DNA of 64,000 nt from Vagococcus hydrophili (lineage in GTDB: Bacteria > Bacillota > Bacilli > Lactobacillales > Vagococcaceae), in contig NZ_CP049887.1 of assembly GCF_011304195.1 (NCBI RefSeq), positions 992,001 through 1,056,000 of the forward strand. Direction: 5' to 3'. The notes under the pieces were generated by a model that ran no database searches, was not told the origin of the DNA, and saw only the letters and a list, made by a program, of their open reading frames with translations. Below, piece after piece: positions 28,457 through 37,588 of the stretch (positions within the stretch are counted from its first letter, which is position 1; every line of letters starts with the position of its first letter). Position numbers and translations under genes: made by a program.

Positions 28457-28464
28457 ATTAATAG

Positions 28465-28500
28465 GAAGTTGGCTCACTATGATGCCAACTTCTTTTTATT
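28465..28500 (+). terminator. Terminator after the membrane protein gene
   Basis: Perfect arms GAAGTTGGC (28465-28473) and GCCAACTTC (28484-28492), then TTTTTATTTT. Confidence 0.92.
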
Positions 28501-28562
28501 TTGCCTCTAAAAAGAAGTATACTAATAGTAGTTAACACAAAGGAAAAGGAGTGACTCTAATC

Positions 28563-28661
28563 ATGGATCCAAATCGCAACCCGAAAAAAGAATATATCTA
28601 CCGTACTGTTTCATTAGGTATCGGAATTTTAATTGCCCTATTTTTGATGAAATATTTATAA
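28563..28661 (+). CDS. Small single-pass membrane peptide, 32 residues
   Basis: An open frame of 32 codons starts MDPNRNPKKEYIYR and ends in a hydrophobic helix (TVSLGIGILIALFLMKYL). AAAGGAGTG lies about 11 bases before the ATG, a little far. The charged N-terminus plus one membrane span is typical of small bacterial membrane proteins. The copy of the structured repeat starts four bases after its stop, as after other real genes here, which supports it being expressed. Function unknown. Confidence 0.6.
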   Translation: MDPNRNPKKEYIYRTVSLGIGILIALFLMKYL

Positions 28662-28665
28662 CAAA

Positions 28666-28955
28666 GAGTGGTGAAAATCACGTTTAGCTCCAAGCAACTG
28701 GAGAAAATGAAAAGTAATCGGCGCTTTTTCCGATTAATTTTTATTTTTGAAGTTGCCGCAGGAGCTGGGATTTGAACCCGGACTACTCAGAGTGGTGAAA
28801 GTGGCGTTTAGCTCCAAGCAACTGGAGAACATAAAAAATAATCGGCGCTTTTTCCGATTAATTTTTATGTTTGAAGTTGTCGTAGGAGTTGCCAGTTGAA
28901 CCCGGACTACTCAGAGTGGTGAAAATCACGTTTAGCTCCAAGTAACTGGAGAAAA
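28666..28955 (+). repeat. Structured repeat, two 124-bp units and a partial third
   Basis: Two complete units (28666-28789 and 28790-28913) and the first ~42 bases of a third. Each begins GAGTGGTGAAA, continues with CTCCAAGCAACTGGAG (small hairpin) and AATCGGCGCTTTTTCCGATT (second hairpin), then GAAGTTG that can pair back to CAAC. Related copies occur at 32604-32757 (minus) and 57655-57692 (plus), each directly after a stop codon and in sense orientation. Confidence 0.9.
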
Positions 28956-28984
28956 AATTTATCTCCTGAGTATTAATTTATCAC

Positions 28985-29015
28985 TTGAGCTTCACACACT
29001 GTCAGCCTTTATACT
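28985..29015 (+). promoter_or_regulatory. MerR-type promoter with 19-bp spacer
   Basis: TTGAGC (28985-28990) and TATACT (29010-29015) are 19 bases apart, the over-long spacing that MerR-family activators correct by DNA distortion. It lies directly before the merR-like gene, implying autoregulation. Confidence 0.75.
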
Positions 29016-29039
29016 TTAGAAAAAGAGGAGGTTATTATA

Positions 29040-29861
29040 ATGAAAATCAGTCATTTTTCAAAATTAGCCAATACCAGTGTCAGAATGCTACGCCACTATG
29101 AGGATTTAGGCTTAATCACTGTCTCTCGTTCTTCAGAGAACAATAATTACCGAGAATACTCAGCAGAACAACTCCCTCGTGTGAACCAAATTAAAAGTTT
29201 ACAGGAGATGGGATTCTCTTTAAGAATGATTAAAGAAATTTTAGACAATCCTAAAACAAAAACCTTAGAAACGTATTTTGAACTTCAGAAAGACTATCTG
29301 AATGAGCAGCTAGAAAAAGTCAGTTATCAACAAAGTCTACTTGAAACAGTATCTGACATGATTACCACTAATAATGATTATTTAAATTATAACGTGGTGT
29401 TAAAAGAATTACCTGAAAGACAAATCATGAGTTTGAGAAGAACTGTTTCTGACTACCAAGAAGAACAAGGATTATGGCAAGAATTGTACGAAGAATATTT
29501 AGCCCAAAATGTCTCTTTCTCTGAACCTCCACTCGGTCTAACACTTTATCATAATGAAGCGTATGAGGAAGAAAACATTGATTTAGAAATTCAAAGTAGT
29601 GTCATAGGTGTTTACCAAGATACGGCGACAGTCACTTTTAAACAGGTTCCTAAAATCACTGTTGCTTCAACGACTTTCCAAGGCTCATTTGAACAAATGC
29701 CGCTTATTATGGAAGCTCTTGGTCGCTGGATTGAAGTCAATCAATTAGAAATTGCAGGTCCCATGATTAATATTTATCACGTGACAGCTGCCCAAGACCC
29801 AAATCCAGATAATTGGCTGACAGAAGCTTGTTTGGTGGTTAAAACTAAGGAGGAAATATAA
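29040..29861 (+). CDS. MerR-family regulator with GyrI-like effector domain
   Basis: The 273-residue protein has an N-terminal MerR winged helix (KISHFSKLANTSVRMLRHYEDLGLI), a linking coiled coil (about 75-105), and a C-terminal GyrI/AraC-E-like ligand domain, the BmrR layout. Such regulators bind bulky hydrophobic or cationic compounds and activate resistance genes. GAGGAGG precedes the ATG. The last codon overlaps the start of the ClbS/DfsB-like gene (TAATG), so the partner gene is the probable regulatory target along with itself. Confidence 0.85.
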   Translation: MKISHFSKLANTSVRMLRHYEDLGLITVSRSSENNNYREYSAEQLPRVNQIKSLQEMGFSLRMIKEILDNPKTKTLETYFELQKDYLNEQLEKVSYQQSLLETVSDMITTNNDYLNYNVVLKELPERQIMSLRRTVSDYQEEQGLWQELYEEYLAQNVSFSEPPLGLTLYHNEAYEEENIDLEIQSSVIGVYQDTATVTFKQVPKITVASTTFQGSFEQMPLIMEALGRWIEVNQLEIAGPMINIYHVTAAQDPNPDNWLTEACLVVKTKEEI

Positions 29862-30367
29862 TGGCTAGAGCGAAAAATAAAGAAGAATTATTATTGCAAG
29901 GTGAGGAAAATTATCAAAAGTTAATGACTTTAATTGACTCTCTAAGTGAAGAAGAGCAAGTTGCGATTTTTCCTTTTGAAGGACGAGATCGTCAAATTCG
30001 TGATTGTTTGGTTCATTTATATGAATGGCACCAGCTCTTTTTAGATTTTGTTAACAATAATCAACAAGAAGCAATCGTGCCATTCTTACCTGTGCCTTAC
30101 AACTGGAAAAACTACGGCGAGATGAACATTAAATTTTGGGAGAAACATCAAAATACGTCTCTTGAGAATGCTAAAAATATGCTTGAAACAAGTCACAACA
30201 ACTGCTTAGATATGATTAAAAAGTATTCTGATGAAGAATTGTTTACGAAAAAATACTATAACTGGACAGGCACAACTAGTTTAGGCAGCTACGGTGTCTC
30301 AGCGACAGCCTCTCATTATGATTGGGCACTTAAGACGATTCGGAAGTATAAGAGAAGTTTGAAATAG
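29861..30367 (+). CDS. ClbS/DfsB family four-helix-bundle protein
   Basis: The 168-residue protein matches the DUF1706 / ClbS-DfsB family of the DinB-like superfamily: RDRQIRDCLVHLYEWHQLF in helix 2, VPYNWKNYGEMN in the middle, and SHYDWALKTIRKY at the end. ClbS of colibactin producers is a cyclopropane hydrolase that protects its host, but most family members have no known role. It is translationally coupled to the MerR-like regulator (one-base overlap, AAGGAGGAAATAT upstream), suggesting an inducible detoxification pair. Confidence 0.85.
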   Translation: MARAKNKEELLLQGEENYQKLMTLIDSLSEEEQVAIFPFEGRDRQIRDCLVHLYEWHQLFLDFVNNNQQEAIVPFLPVPYNWKNYGEMNIKFWEKHQNTSLENAKNMLETSHNNCLDMIKKYSDEELFTKKYYNWTGTTSLGSYGVSATASHYDWALKTIRKYKRSLK

Positions 30368-30426
30368 TAATCTAAAATCCCCCTAAAAGTCACCTGATAC
30401 TTTAGAGAGATTTTGTTATATATAAA

Positions 30427-30810
30427 TTATTTAGCTTTCTTTAACAAGCTTCGACCGTTCTCACTTTCAATGCCTTCGATAGAACCTTCAGTGTATACTC
30501 CATCATCAAACTCTTTACTCTCAATTAAACCTGTCAGATAAGTTTTAATTGGACTAAACGGCAGAGAATAATATATGTTGAAATATAAATCATCATCCAT
30601 ATCTTTCAAATAAACACTATACTCATAACCATTGAATTTAGCAAAGTAGTTTAACTCTGTTTTTCGTATCTTATCTTCTGATATTCCAATACTTAGAGCA
30701 TGAGCATACAAAGCATTTTTCAACTCATATTCATATCTTTTTTTTACTATTATGTAAGCTGAAAAAATGAATATGATAATAACAGTCACTACGATCAGTT
30801 TTTTATTCAT
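30427..30810 (-). CDS. Small anchored protein, DUF3139-like
   Basis: The 127-residue protein has one N-terminal transmembrane helix (residues 4-22) and an extracellular remainder with ALSIGISEDKIRKTELNYF and GYEYSVYLKDMDDDLYF, resembling DUF3139 proteins (small secreted/anchored proteins of Firmicutes, no known role). A GAAGGTGA ribosome site precedes the ATG. It lies beside the broken XRE gene on the same strand and may have been under its control. The family call is tentative. Confidence 0.6.
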   Translation of the reverse strand: MNKKLIVVTVIIIFIFSAYIIVKKRYEYELKNALYAHALSIGISEDKIRKTELNYFAKFNGYEYSVYLKDMDDDLYFNIYYSLPFSPIKTYLTGLIESKEFDDGVYTEGSIEGIESENGRSLLKKAK

Positions 30811-30934
30811 GACTCACCTTCTTTCTTATTTTATGAAGTAACTATCTCATTCTTTTATATTTTTTGTAAGCAACCATTAGTTTACATGATGTCAACCAGA
30901 GCGAGCATTCCACTTATATCAACATTTAGAATTC

Positions 30935-31561
30935 CTATTTCTTGGAAAAATTTGCTCCTGATAAAGGTTCTCCATCTGCTCCCATCACAAGAAATTCTCT
31001 TACATTCTTTGATTCTTCCCACTCATTCACATCAATTTTGACTGTTTTCTCATTTTTAAAAGTCCAATCAATGCTACTATCCAAATAAATCTCAATAATA
31101 TCCTTATCGCGAAAACTTGGATTCATCATGTAACTAGTAACACTTCGGTAGAAAGGTAAATTAGTATCGATTTGTACTTTTCCATCCACCATTTCAATTG
31201 CTTTTATCTGTTCTGAGTTAGTAATTGGTTGTATTTTTTTAGTTTGATAGAATCCCCCAACTCCTACTAGCAAAACGACTCCTAAAACACAGTACAATAC
31301 TTTAATTTTTTTGCTTAATTTTTTTCTGACTTGTGTGTCTTCAGCAAACGCTTCTAACATCTCTGTTTCTCCTCTCAATAATTGATCCAGAGAAATATCT
31401 AACGTATCAGAAATTGTAACAATCATCTTAATATCTGGATAATTGCGTTCTGTCTCCCAATTAGAAATAGTTGAACGAGAGACACTTAATTTTTGTGCCA
31501 AATCTTCCTGAGTAAAATTAAGTGATTATCGTTTTTCTTTGATTAAATTTCCAATAGCCAT
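30935..31561 (-). pseudogene. XRE-family membrane-linked regulator with premature stop
   Basis: From the ATG at 31561 (with GGAGGGATATGTC upstream) the frame reads MAIGNLIKEKR, then TAA at 31526-31528, then SLNFTQEDLAQKLSVSRSTISNWE and on to 30935. The expected codon at the stop is AAA or another sense codon within the first HTH helix. After the HTH (residues ~10-60) come one transmembrane helix (about 105-122) and a short extracellular domain. Re-initiation at a TTG at 31501 would give a 188-residue protein lacking the first HTH helix. Read as a point-mutated pseudogene. Confidence 0.85.
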
Positions 31562-31752
31562 GACATATCCCTCCTGCTTTTATTTCATCATTTATTGAGT
31601 CCTATTACTAGCGCTATACTCACACATCCTATTATATCAAGGATGTTAGTAACACTGACATTCCTAAAAAAATAATTAAAGTATGTTTTTTGATCTAATA
31701 TTAGTTTAACACACTGATGACTCTCAATTTAAAAAAAGTTATACTTAACCTG

Positions 31753-31783
31753 TTGACCTTCACGTTACGTCAACCTATATGAT
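31753..31783 (+). promoter_or_regulatory. MerR-type promoter with 19-bp spacer
   Basis: TTGACC (31753-31758) and TATGAT (31778-31783) are separated by 19 bases, with TTGAC...GTCAA as a dyad inside the spacer. This is the classic site for a MerR-family activator and lies just before such a gene. Confidence 0.82.
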
Positions 31784-31805
31784 AAATGTGTCAGGAGGAA
31801 TAACT

Positions 31806-32561
31806 ATGGAATATACCATTAAAAAACTAGCTGAATTGTCCGGTGTCAGCACAAGAACTTTACGTTACTACGATGAAATTAGTTTACTCAAACCTGCCCG
31901 AATTAATTCATCTGGTTACCGAATTTATGGGCAAGCAGAGGTCGACCGTTTGCAACAAATTTTATTTTACCGTTCACTAGATATGAAGCTAGAAATCATT
32001 AAGCTAAGTTTAGACGAAACTGATTTTAATTTTTCACGTGCACTGGAAGATCAATACCAAGAACTCACTAAGAAAAAGGAACAAATCAATCACCTCCTTC
32101 TGACGATTGAAAAAACATTACGTTATCATAAAGGAGAAATTAACATGTCAGATAAAGACAAATTTGAAGCATTTAAACAAGAAAAACTAGCTCACAACGA
32201 AGCAATTTACGGAAAAGAAATCAGAGAAAAATACGGCAAAGATACAATTGAATCTTCTAATAAGCAGTGGCAAAATTTAAGTAAAGCTGATTTTGAAAAA
32301 ATGAACCAAGCCGAAAAAGATTTATTTATAGCTTTAAAAGAACTAGTTGAAACAAAAGATATTCATTCAAACAGTGCTAAAACTGTTTTTGAAAAACACA
32401 AAGCGTGGTTATCTTACACTTGGGAAACTTATTCAAAAGAAGCCCATATTGGACTAGCCGAAATGTACTTAGCCGATGAACGTTTTACTGCATATTACAA
32501 TGACCAAGTAGGAAATGAGGCAACTCACTGGTTAACAGAAGCCATCAAAATATATGCATGA
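31806..32561 (+). CDS. MerR-family regulator with TipAS antibiotic-recognition domain
   Basis: The 251-residue protein starts at 31806 after AGGAGGAATAACT. Residues 1-70 are a MerR HTH (KKLAELSGVSTRTLRYYDEI), then a coiled coil, then a TipAS domain (about 120-251) with the expected NxxW and HKAWLSYTWETYSKEAHIGLAEMYLAD pattern. TipAL-type regulators bind thiopeptides and other macrocycles and activate their own promoter; the 19-bp-spacer promoter here supports autoregulation. The in-frame ATG at 31779 sits inside the -10 box and is not used. Confidence 0.9.
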   Translation: MEYTIKKLAELSGVSTRTLRYYDEISLLKPARINSSGYRIYGQAEVDRLQQILFYRSLDMKLEIIKLSLDETDFNFSRALEDQYQELTKKKEQINHLLLTIEKTLRYHKGEINMSDKDKFEAFKQEKLAHNEAIYGKEIREKYGKDTIESSNKQWQNLSKADFEKMNQAEKDLFIALKELVETKDIHSNSAKTVFEKHKAWLSYTWETYSKEAHIGLAEMYLADERFTAYYNDQVGNEATHWLTEAIKIYA

Positions 32562-32600
32562 AAAAAGAAGCTTGCCGAATTTCGGTAAGCTTCTTTTTTC
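32562..32600 (+). terminator. Terminator after the TipAS regulator
   Basis: AAAAAAGAAGCTTGCCG and CGGTAAGCTTCTTTTTT form a near-perfect stem with an AATTT loop. Confidence 0.93.
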
Positions 32601-32603
32601 AAT

Positions 32604-32757
32604 AGTTACTCAGAGCTGAACGCCTTTTCACTACCCTATTTTAGTCGGAGTTCAAAAGGCAACTCATCGGTAACTTCAATAAATCAACTCAATCCAAAAA
32701 GCGGATTGGTTTGATTTACCTCCAGTTACTCAGAGCTGAACGCCTTTTTCACTACCC
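32604..32757 (-). repeat. Structured repeat, one unit plus partial, after deoD
   Basis: On the minus strand the unit starts GGGTAGTGAAAAAGGCG at 32757, whose first base is the last base of the deoD stop codon, and recurs at 32636 (period 121). It contains AATCCGCTTTTTGGATT (hairpin) and GAAGTTACCGATGAGTTGCC, the same architecture as the 28666 and 57655 copies. Orientation is sense with respect to deoD. Confidence 0.88.
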
Positions 32758-33464
32758 TATTCTTTAATTAATGTTTCTAATCCTACAATCATCATTTCGT
32801 CGAATGTTGATTGACGTTCTTCTGAGGTTGTTTCCTCACCTGTTACTAAGTGATCACTAACGGTCATTAAAGCTAATGCTTGAACACCGTATTTAGCAGC
32901 TAAGTAATAAATCACGGCTGCTTCCATTTCAACAGCTAACACGCCATGTTCACCTAATTTAAAGGTATCTGATAAATCATCTTTGTAGAAACTATCATCA
33001 GATAAAACATTTCCAACATGAATATTAAAATTATGTTCTTTCCCAATAACATGAGCTGTTGATAATAAATCATAATCAGCAATTGGTGAAAATGTATGAT
33101 TTGGGAAATCAGCTTTCATGAAGGCTGAATTCGTCACAACACCTTGAGCAAGGACTAAGTCACGAACGTTAACATCCTTTTTAATTGCGCCACATGTACC
33201 CACGCGAATTAATTTTTTCACATCGTATTCACGGATTAATTCATTCGTGTAAATTGATGCTGAAGGAATTCCCATACCAGTTCCTTGAACCGATACTTTT
33301 ACTCCTTTATAAGTTCCAGTATACCCAAGCATACCGCGAACTTCGTTGTAACAAACAGGATTGTCTAAGAATTTTTCGGCAATGTATTTTGCTCTTAAAG
33401 GATCACCCGGTAATAAAATTTTATCTGCAATTTCGCCTTTTTTAGCGCCAATATGTACACTCAT
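32757..33464 (-). CDS. deoD: Purine-nucleoside phosphorylase, DeoD type
   Basis: The 235-residue enzyme cleaves purine (deoxy)nucleosides with phosphate to base and (deoxy)ribose 1-phosphate. Motifs: phosphate-binding [11 protein letters not shown] near 20, RVGTCGA near 87, VEMEAAV near 179 and the catalytic Asp in TVSDHLV near 204. This hexameric type accepts adenosine as well. It follows punA by 13 bases and is the last gene of the salvage operon; a structured repeat begins at its stop codon. Confidence 0.97.
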   Translation of the reverse strand: MSVHIGAKKGEIADKILLPGDPLRAKYIAEKFLDNPVCYNEVRGMLGYTGTYKGVKVSVQGTGMGIPSASIYTNELIREYDVKKLIRVGTCGAIKKDVNVRDLVLAQGVVTNSAFMKADFPNHTFSPIADYDLLSTAHVIGKEHNFNIHVGNVLSDDSFYKDDLSDTFKLGEHGVLAVEMEAAVIYYLAAKYGVQALALMTVSDHLVTGEETTSEERQSTFDEMMIVGLETLIKE

Positions 33465-33477
33465 TTTATCTGTCTCC

Positions 33478-34293
33478 TTAAATTCTTTCTAAAGTAATTT
33501 TTACTAACTCTTTAAAGTCAGCTTTCACGCGTTCAGTTGTTTCTACTACTTCTGCATGATTTAAGTTAGCTTGCATACCAGCGGCTAAGTTAGTTACACA
33601 AGTGATACCTAAGACACGCATTGACATGTGGTTAGCAACGATTACTTCTGGAACAGTTGACATACCAACTGCATCAGCACCTAAAACACGTGACATTCTG
33701 ATTTCAGCAGGTGTTTCGTAAGTAGGACCTGAGTAGCCCATGTAAACCCCTTGTTGTAATCTGATTTTAAGTTCAGATGCCACTTTTTTAGTCACTTCGC
33801 CGTAAGCTTTGTCGTAAGCTTCTGACATATCTGGGAAGCGAGGTCCTAAGTCATCTTCGTTTAAGCCCATTAATGGATTATCACCAGTGTAGTTGATTTG
33901 ATCTGTGATTAACATTAAATCACCAGGTGCAAATGATGTATTCACGCCACCAGCAGCGTTTGTTACAACTAATGAATCGGCTCCTAAAGCTTTCATCACA
34001 CGTACTGGGAAAGTAACTGTTTGCATTGAGTGACCTTCATAATAGTGGAAACGTCCTTGCATTGCTAATACTTTTTTACCAGATAATGTTCCGTAAACTA
34101 ATTGACCAGCATGTCCAACCACCGTTGAAACTGGGAAGTTTGGAATTTCTTCGTAAGGAATGACTACTTTATCAGTAATTTCGTCTGCTAATTCACCTAA
34201 GCCTGATCCTAAAATCAAACCGAAATCGATTGAGCTAACACCTTTGTCTTGGATATATTTTGCCGTTTCTTGTAATTTTGTATTTAATGTCAT
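33478..34293 (-). CDS. punA: Purine-nucleoside phosphorylase, PunA type
   Basis: The 271-residue trimeric-type enzyme prefers guanosine and inosine. Signatures: [12 protein letters not shown] (phosphate loop, about 25-36), [20 protein letters not shown] and [18 protein letters not shown]. It complements the adenosine-capable deoD gene that follows. Located 13 bases after deoB, with which it forms the pentose-phosphate part of nucleoside breakdown. Confidence 0.96.
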   Translation of the reverse strand: MTLNTKLQETAKYIQDKGVSSIDFGLILGSGLGELADEITDKVVIPYEEIPNFPVSTVVGHAGQLVYGTLSGKKVLAMQGRFHYYEGHSMQTVTFPVRVMKALGADSLVVTNAAGGVNTSFAPGDLMLITDQINYTGDNPLMGLNEDDLGPRFPDMSEAYDKAYGEVTKKVASELKIRLQQGVYMGYSGPTYETPAEIRMSRVLGADAVGMSTVPEVIVANHMSMRVLGITCVTNLAAGMQANLNHAEVVETTERVKADFKELVKITLERI

Positions 34294-34306
34294 TGTCAGT
34301 AACCCC

Positions 34307-35479
34307 TTATTTTAATTGATCTAAAAAGCTTGTTCCGTTTTCTGTTTGTTTCACGCCAAAGTTTTCAGCGATTGTTGCTGAAATGTCAGCGTAGAATCCT
34401 TGTTTAATTGAACCAGAACCAGTCATGTTTTTGCTGTAAGCAAGTAATGGCACATATTCTCTTGTATGATCTGTTCCTGGGAAGGTTGGATCGTTACCAT
34501 GGTCGGCAGTGATTAATAATAAATCATCTTCACCCATTGCGTCGTAGATTTCAGGTAAGCGAGCATCAAACTCTTCTAAAGCATTACCGTATCCTTTAAC
34601 ATCGCGACGGTGACCAAATAGTGCATCGAAGTCAACTAAGTTAGTGAAACTTAAACCAGTAAAGTCTTCTTTCATTACGTCGAGTAATTTATCCACGCCA
34701 TCCATGTTAGATTTCGTACGAACTGAGTCAGTCATTCCTTGACCGTTAAAGATATCGTTGATTTTACCAACAGCGATCACATCTTTACCAGCTTCTTTTA
34801 ATGAATCTAAAACAGTTTTTCCAAATGGATCTAAGGCATAGTCATGACGATTTGGTGTACGTGTAAAGTTACCAGGTTCACCAACGTAAGGACGAGCAAT
34901 AATACGACCAATCATGTATGGGTCATTTTTAGTGTATTCACGAGTGAACTCACAAATTTTGTATAATTCTTCTAAAGGAATAATATCTTCGTGAGCGGCA
35001 ATTTGAAGTACTGGGTCAGCTGATGTATAAATAATCAAATCCCCTGTTTTCATTTGTTCTTCACCGAAATCATCAATTACTTTAGTACCACTGTATGGTT
35101 TGTTTGCACCCATAATAACACCGCGACCTGAAAATTCAGTGATTTTATCTAATAATTCTTGAGGGAATCCTTCTGGAAATACTCTGAATGGCGTTTGTAT
35201 GTTTAAGCCCATGATTTCCCAGTGACCTGTCATTGTATCTTTACCAACAGAAATTTCTTCTAATTTTGTTGCATAGCCTTTGTGATCTTCAACTGCCTTC
35301 ACGCCTTTAAGAGGTTCAATTGTTCCTAAGCCTAAATTTTCCATGTTAGGAATAGTTAAACCAGCAACTTCTGCAATGTGACCTAATGTGTGACTTCCTA
35401 AATCACCAAATTTTTCAGCATCTGGTGCTTCTCCAATACCTACTGAATCAAGTACTACTAAATGAACTCTTTTAAACAT
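34307..35479 (-). CDS. deoB: Phosphopentomutase
   Basis: The 390-residue enzyme converts ribose/deoxyribose 1-phosphate to the 5-phosphate, linking the phosphorylases to the pentose phosphate pathway. It is an alkaline-phosphatase-superfamily metalloenzyme: [12 protein letters not shown] carries the first metal ligand, TMTGHWE the active-site Thr, and [10 protein letters not shown] plus [11 protein letters not shown] the remaining metal ligands. The GGAAGAAGGCAG ribosome site is moderate. A terminator-like hairpin separates it from the upstream transporter genes, so it may get transcripts by read-through. Confidence 0.97.
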   Translation of the reverse strand: MFKRVHLVVLDSVGIGEAPDAEKFGDLGSHTLGHIAEVAGLTIPNMENLGLGTIEPLKGVKAVEDHKGYATKLEEISVGKDTMTGHWEIMGLNIQTPFRVFPEGFPQELLDKITEFSGRGVIMGANKPYSGTKVIDDFGEEQMKTGDLIIYTSADPVLQIAAHEDIIPLEELYKICEFTREYTKNDPYMIGRIIARPYVGEPGNFTRTPNRHDYALDPFGKTVLDSLKEAGKDVIAVGKINDIFNGQGMTDSVRTKSNMDGVDKLLDVMKEDFTGLSFTNLVDFDALFGHRRDVKGYGNALEEFDARLPEIYDAMGEDDLLLITADHGNDPTFPGTDHTREYVPLLAYSKNMTGSGSIKQGFYADISATIAENFGVKQTENGTSFLDQLK

Positions 35480-35511
35480 ATAGATCTGCCTTCTTCCAAA
35501 AAATTTTATTT

Positions 35512-35546
35512 ATAGAAAACGTGCCAAAGAGGTTCCCTGGCACGTT
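35512..35546 (-). terminator. Hairpin after the nucleoside ABC transporter genes
   Basis: Arms AACGTGCCA and TGGCACGTT (35518-35546) with a loop of about 11 bases; on the minus strand followed by TTCTATAAAT, a weak T-tract. Probably a partial terminator between the permease and deoB. Confidence 0.75.
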
Positions 35547-35551
35547 CGTAA

Positions 35552-36505
35552 TTATTTTGATTTCACATAAGTTTTACCAATAGCTTTTGGTCCTTGTGAT
35601 TTACCAATAAATATTACTAGTACAAGTACTGTTAATACGTATGGTGCTGCTTGTAAGTAAACAGCAGGTAATTCTTTAATACCTGGAATTAAGTTTCCGA
35701 TAACAGCTAAACTTTGAGATAATCCAAAGAAAATCGCTGCAAACATAACGCTAATTGGGTTCCATTTACCAAAGATCATTGCTGCCATTGAGATAAACCC
35801 TTGGCCTGCGATTGTTGAAAGTGAGAACTGTCCAGAGATTGATTGAACAGCTACTGCTCCCCCCATACCACCTAAGAAACCAGAGATTAAAACACCAGCA
35901 TATTTCATGCCATAAACGTTGATACCTAAAGTATCTGCTGCTTGTGGGTTTTCACCAACAGCACGTAATCTTAAACCAAATTTTGTTTTAAAGATGATAA
36001 AGTAAGCTAAAATCGCTACTAAAATCGCTACATAAGCTGGCGCTGATGTATCTTTAAAGAAGATAGGTCCAAGAACTGGAATTTTTTCTAATAATGGAAA
36101 ACTAAATTTACCAAAAGTTTGTTTGATCATGTCTGTTTGTCCATGACCATCAAATAACATTTTTGTTAAGAATACTGTAAGTCCTGGTGCCATTAAGTTA
36201 ATAACAGTACCACTGACAATGTGATCGGCACGCAGGTTGATCGTTGCCACAGCGTGAATCAGTGAGAATAGAATTCCCACTAAACCACCGAATAACATCG
36301 AAATCCAAGGCGTCATTGAGCCAAAAGTACTTGCTGAGTAAAGGTTAAAGATTGTGGCACTAAAAGCACCAACTGTCATAATCCCTTCCAAACCAACGTT
36401 TACGACACCACTTCTCTCAGAAAAAGTTCCTCCTAAAGCAGTAAAGATTAAAGGAGCTGAATATACTAATGCAGATGAGACAATAATTGCTAACATTGAT
36501 ACCAT
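35552..36505 (-). CDS. Nucleoside ABC transporter permease (NupC/YufQ-like)
   Basis: The 317-residue integral membrane protein of the BPD_transp_2 family has about eight to nine helices and the conserved ALGGTFSERSGVVNVGLEGIM near the N-terminus and LRAVGENPQAADTLGINVYGMKY as the coupling loop. Together with the neighbouring permease and ATPase it imports purine/pyrimidine nucleosides delivered by a BMP-family lipoprotein. The start at 36505 has AGGAGAT 11 bases upstream and lies three bases after the previous gene. Confidence 0.92.
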   Translation of the reverse strand: MVSMLAIIVSSALVYSAPLIFTALGGTFSERSGVVNVGLEGIMTVGAFSATIFNLYSASTFGSMTPWISMLFGGLVGILFSLIHAVATINLRADHIVSGTVINLMAPGLTVFLTKMLFDGHGQTDMIKQTFGKFSFPLLEKIPVLGPIFFKDTSAPAYVAILVAILAYFIIFKTKFGLRLRAVGENPQAADTLGINVYGMKYAGVLISGFLGGMGGAVAVQSISGQFSLSTIAGQGFISMAAMIFGKWNPISVMFAAIFFGLSQSLAVIGNLIPGIKELPAVYLQAAPYVLTVLVLVIFIGKSQGPKAIGKTYVKSK

Positions 36506-36508
36506 GTC

Positions 36509-37585
36509 TTACGCATCTCCTTTCTTAATCTCTTGTTTTTTAGGTGTTGCTTTATCTAGTAAGTAACGGATAGCATAGCTGATACCTACGAAGAAGATGA
36601 TTGATGCGATAACGATTTCCACGATTTCATTTGGTACACCGGCACTACCTGGCATACTAAGTCCACCGATTTTTAAAATACCGAATAATAATGCTGAAAC
36701 TAGGATTCCGATTGGGCTACCACCACCAAGAAGTGATACAGCCATACCGTCAAATCCGATGGTTGGTACTGAACCTAATACGTATAGGTTTTGGAATGTT
36801 CCTAAACCTTCAACCACGCCACCCATACCAGCTAAACCACCAGAGATTAACATCGCTAATACGATGTTTTTCTTAGCGTTCATTCCAGCATATTCAGAAG
36901 CGTCAGGGTTTAACCCTACTGAACGTAATTCAAAACCAACTGTTGTACGATTCATTAACACCCATACAACAAAAATCATCAAGATTGCTAAGAAGATACC
37001 CATGTTTAAACGAGATCCACCTGTCATTTGAGTTAAGAAATCAGCTCTTAAACTAGCGTTTTGACTAATTTGTGCTGTTGTATCTGCGTCATTTGTAAAG
37101 ACGTTACGTACTAAATGATTACTAATATGTAAAATTGTATAGTTTAACATGATTGTAACGATAACTTCACTTGTTCCAAATTGTGCTTTCAAGAATCCTG
37201 CAATACCTGCCCATAAAGCTCCAGCTAATGTTCCTGCAATAACACATAAAGGAACTAAAATAGCTTTTGGTAAATCTGGGAATAACATGGCTAACCAGAT
37301 TGAAACAATCCAACCAGATAATGCTTGCCCTGACAAACCGATATTGAAGAAACCAGCTGTGTTAGCCACTGCAAATCCTAAACCAGTTAAGATTAATGGT
37401 GTTGCTAAACGAATAACTTCACCAATATTATACGTACTACCTAAAGCACCGTTTAACATTGCGCTGTAACCTGCAATCGGGTTATACCCGAATGCTAACA
37501 TAATAATTGCACCTAACAAAAGTCCGAATACTACAGAAAGAACAGGCACCGCTAAATTTTTAATTGTTGAATCTTGCTTATTCAC
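36509..37585 (-). CDS. Nucleoside ABC transporter permease (NupB/YufP-like)
   Basis: The 358-residue partner permease has about ten helices, ATPLILTGLGFAVANTAGFFNIGLSGQ in the N-terminal half and FELRSVGLNPDASEYAGMNAK as the ATPase-coupling loop. It begins three bases after the ATPase stop, and ends three bases before the second permease, showing tight translational coupling. Confidence 0.92.
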   Translation of the reverse strand: MNKQDSTIKNLAVPVLSVVFGLLLGAIIMLAFGYNPIAGYSAMLNGALGSTYNIGEVIRLATPLILTGLGFAVANTAGFFNIGLSGQALSGWIVSIWLAMLFPDLPKAILVPLCVIAGTLAGALWAGIAGFLKAQFGTSEVIVTIMLNYTILHISNHLVRNVFTNDADTTAQISQNASLRADFLTQMTGGSRLNMGIFLAILMIFVVWVLMNRTTVGFELRSVGLNPDASEYAGMNAKKNIVLAMLISGGLAGMGGVVEGLGTFQNLYVLGSVPTIGFDGMAVSLLGGGSPIGILVSALLFGILKIGGLSMPGSAGVPNEIVEIVIASIIFFVGISYAIRYLLDKATPKKQEIKKGDA

Positions 37586-37588
37586 TAG

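Noticed and set aside
28755-28790. tRNA-like T-arm (GGGATTTGAACCCGGACTAC) within the structured repeat
   Set aside because: On the minus strand it resembles a T-loop, but there is no D-arm, anticodon arm or matching acceptor stem, and the other copies of the repeat lack it.
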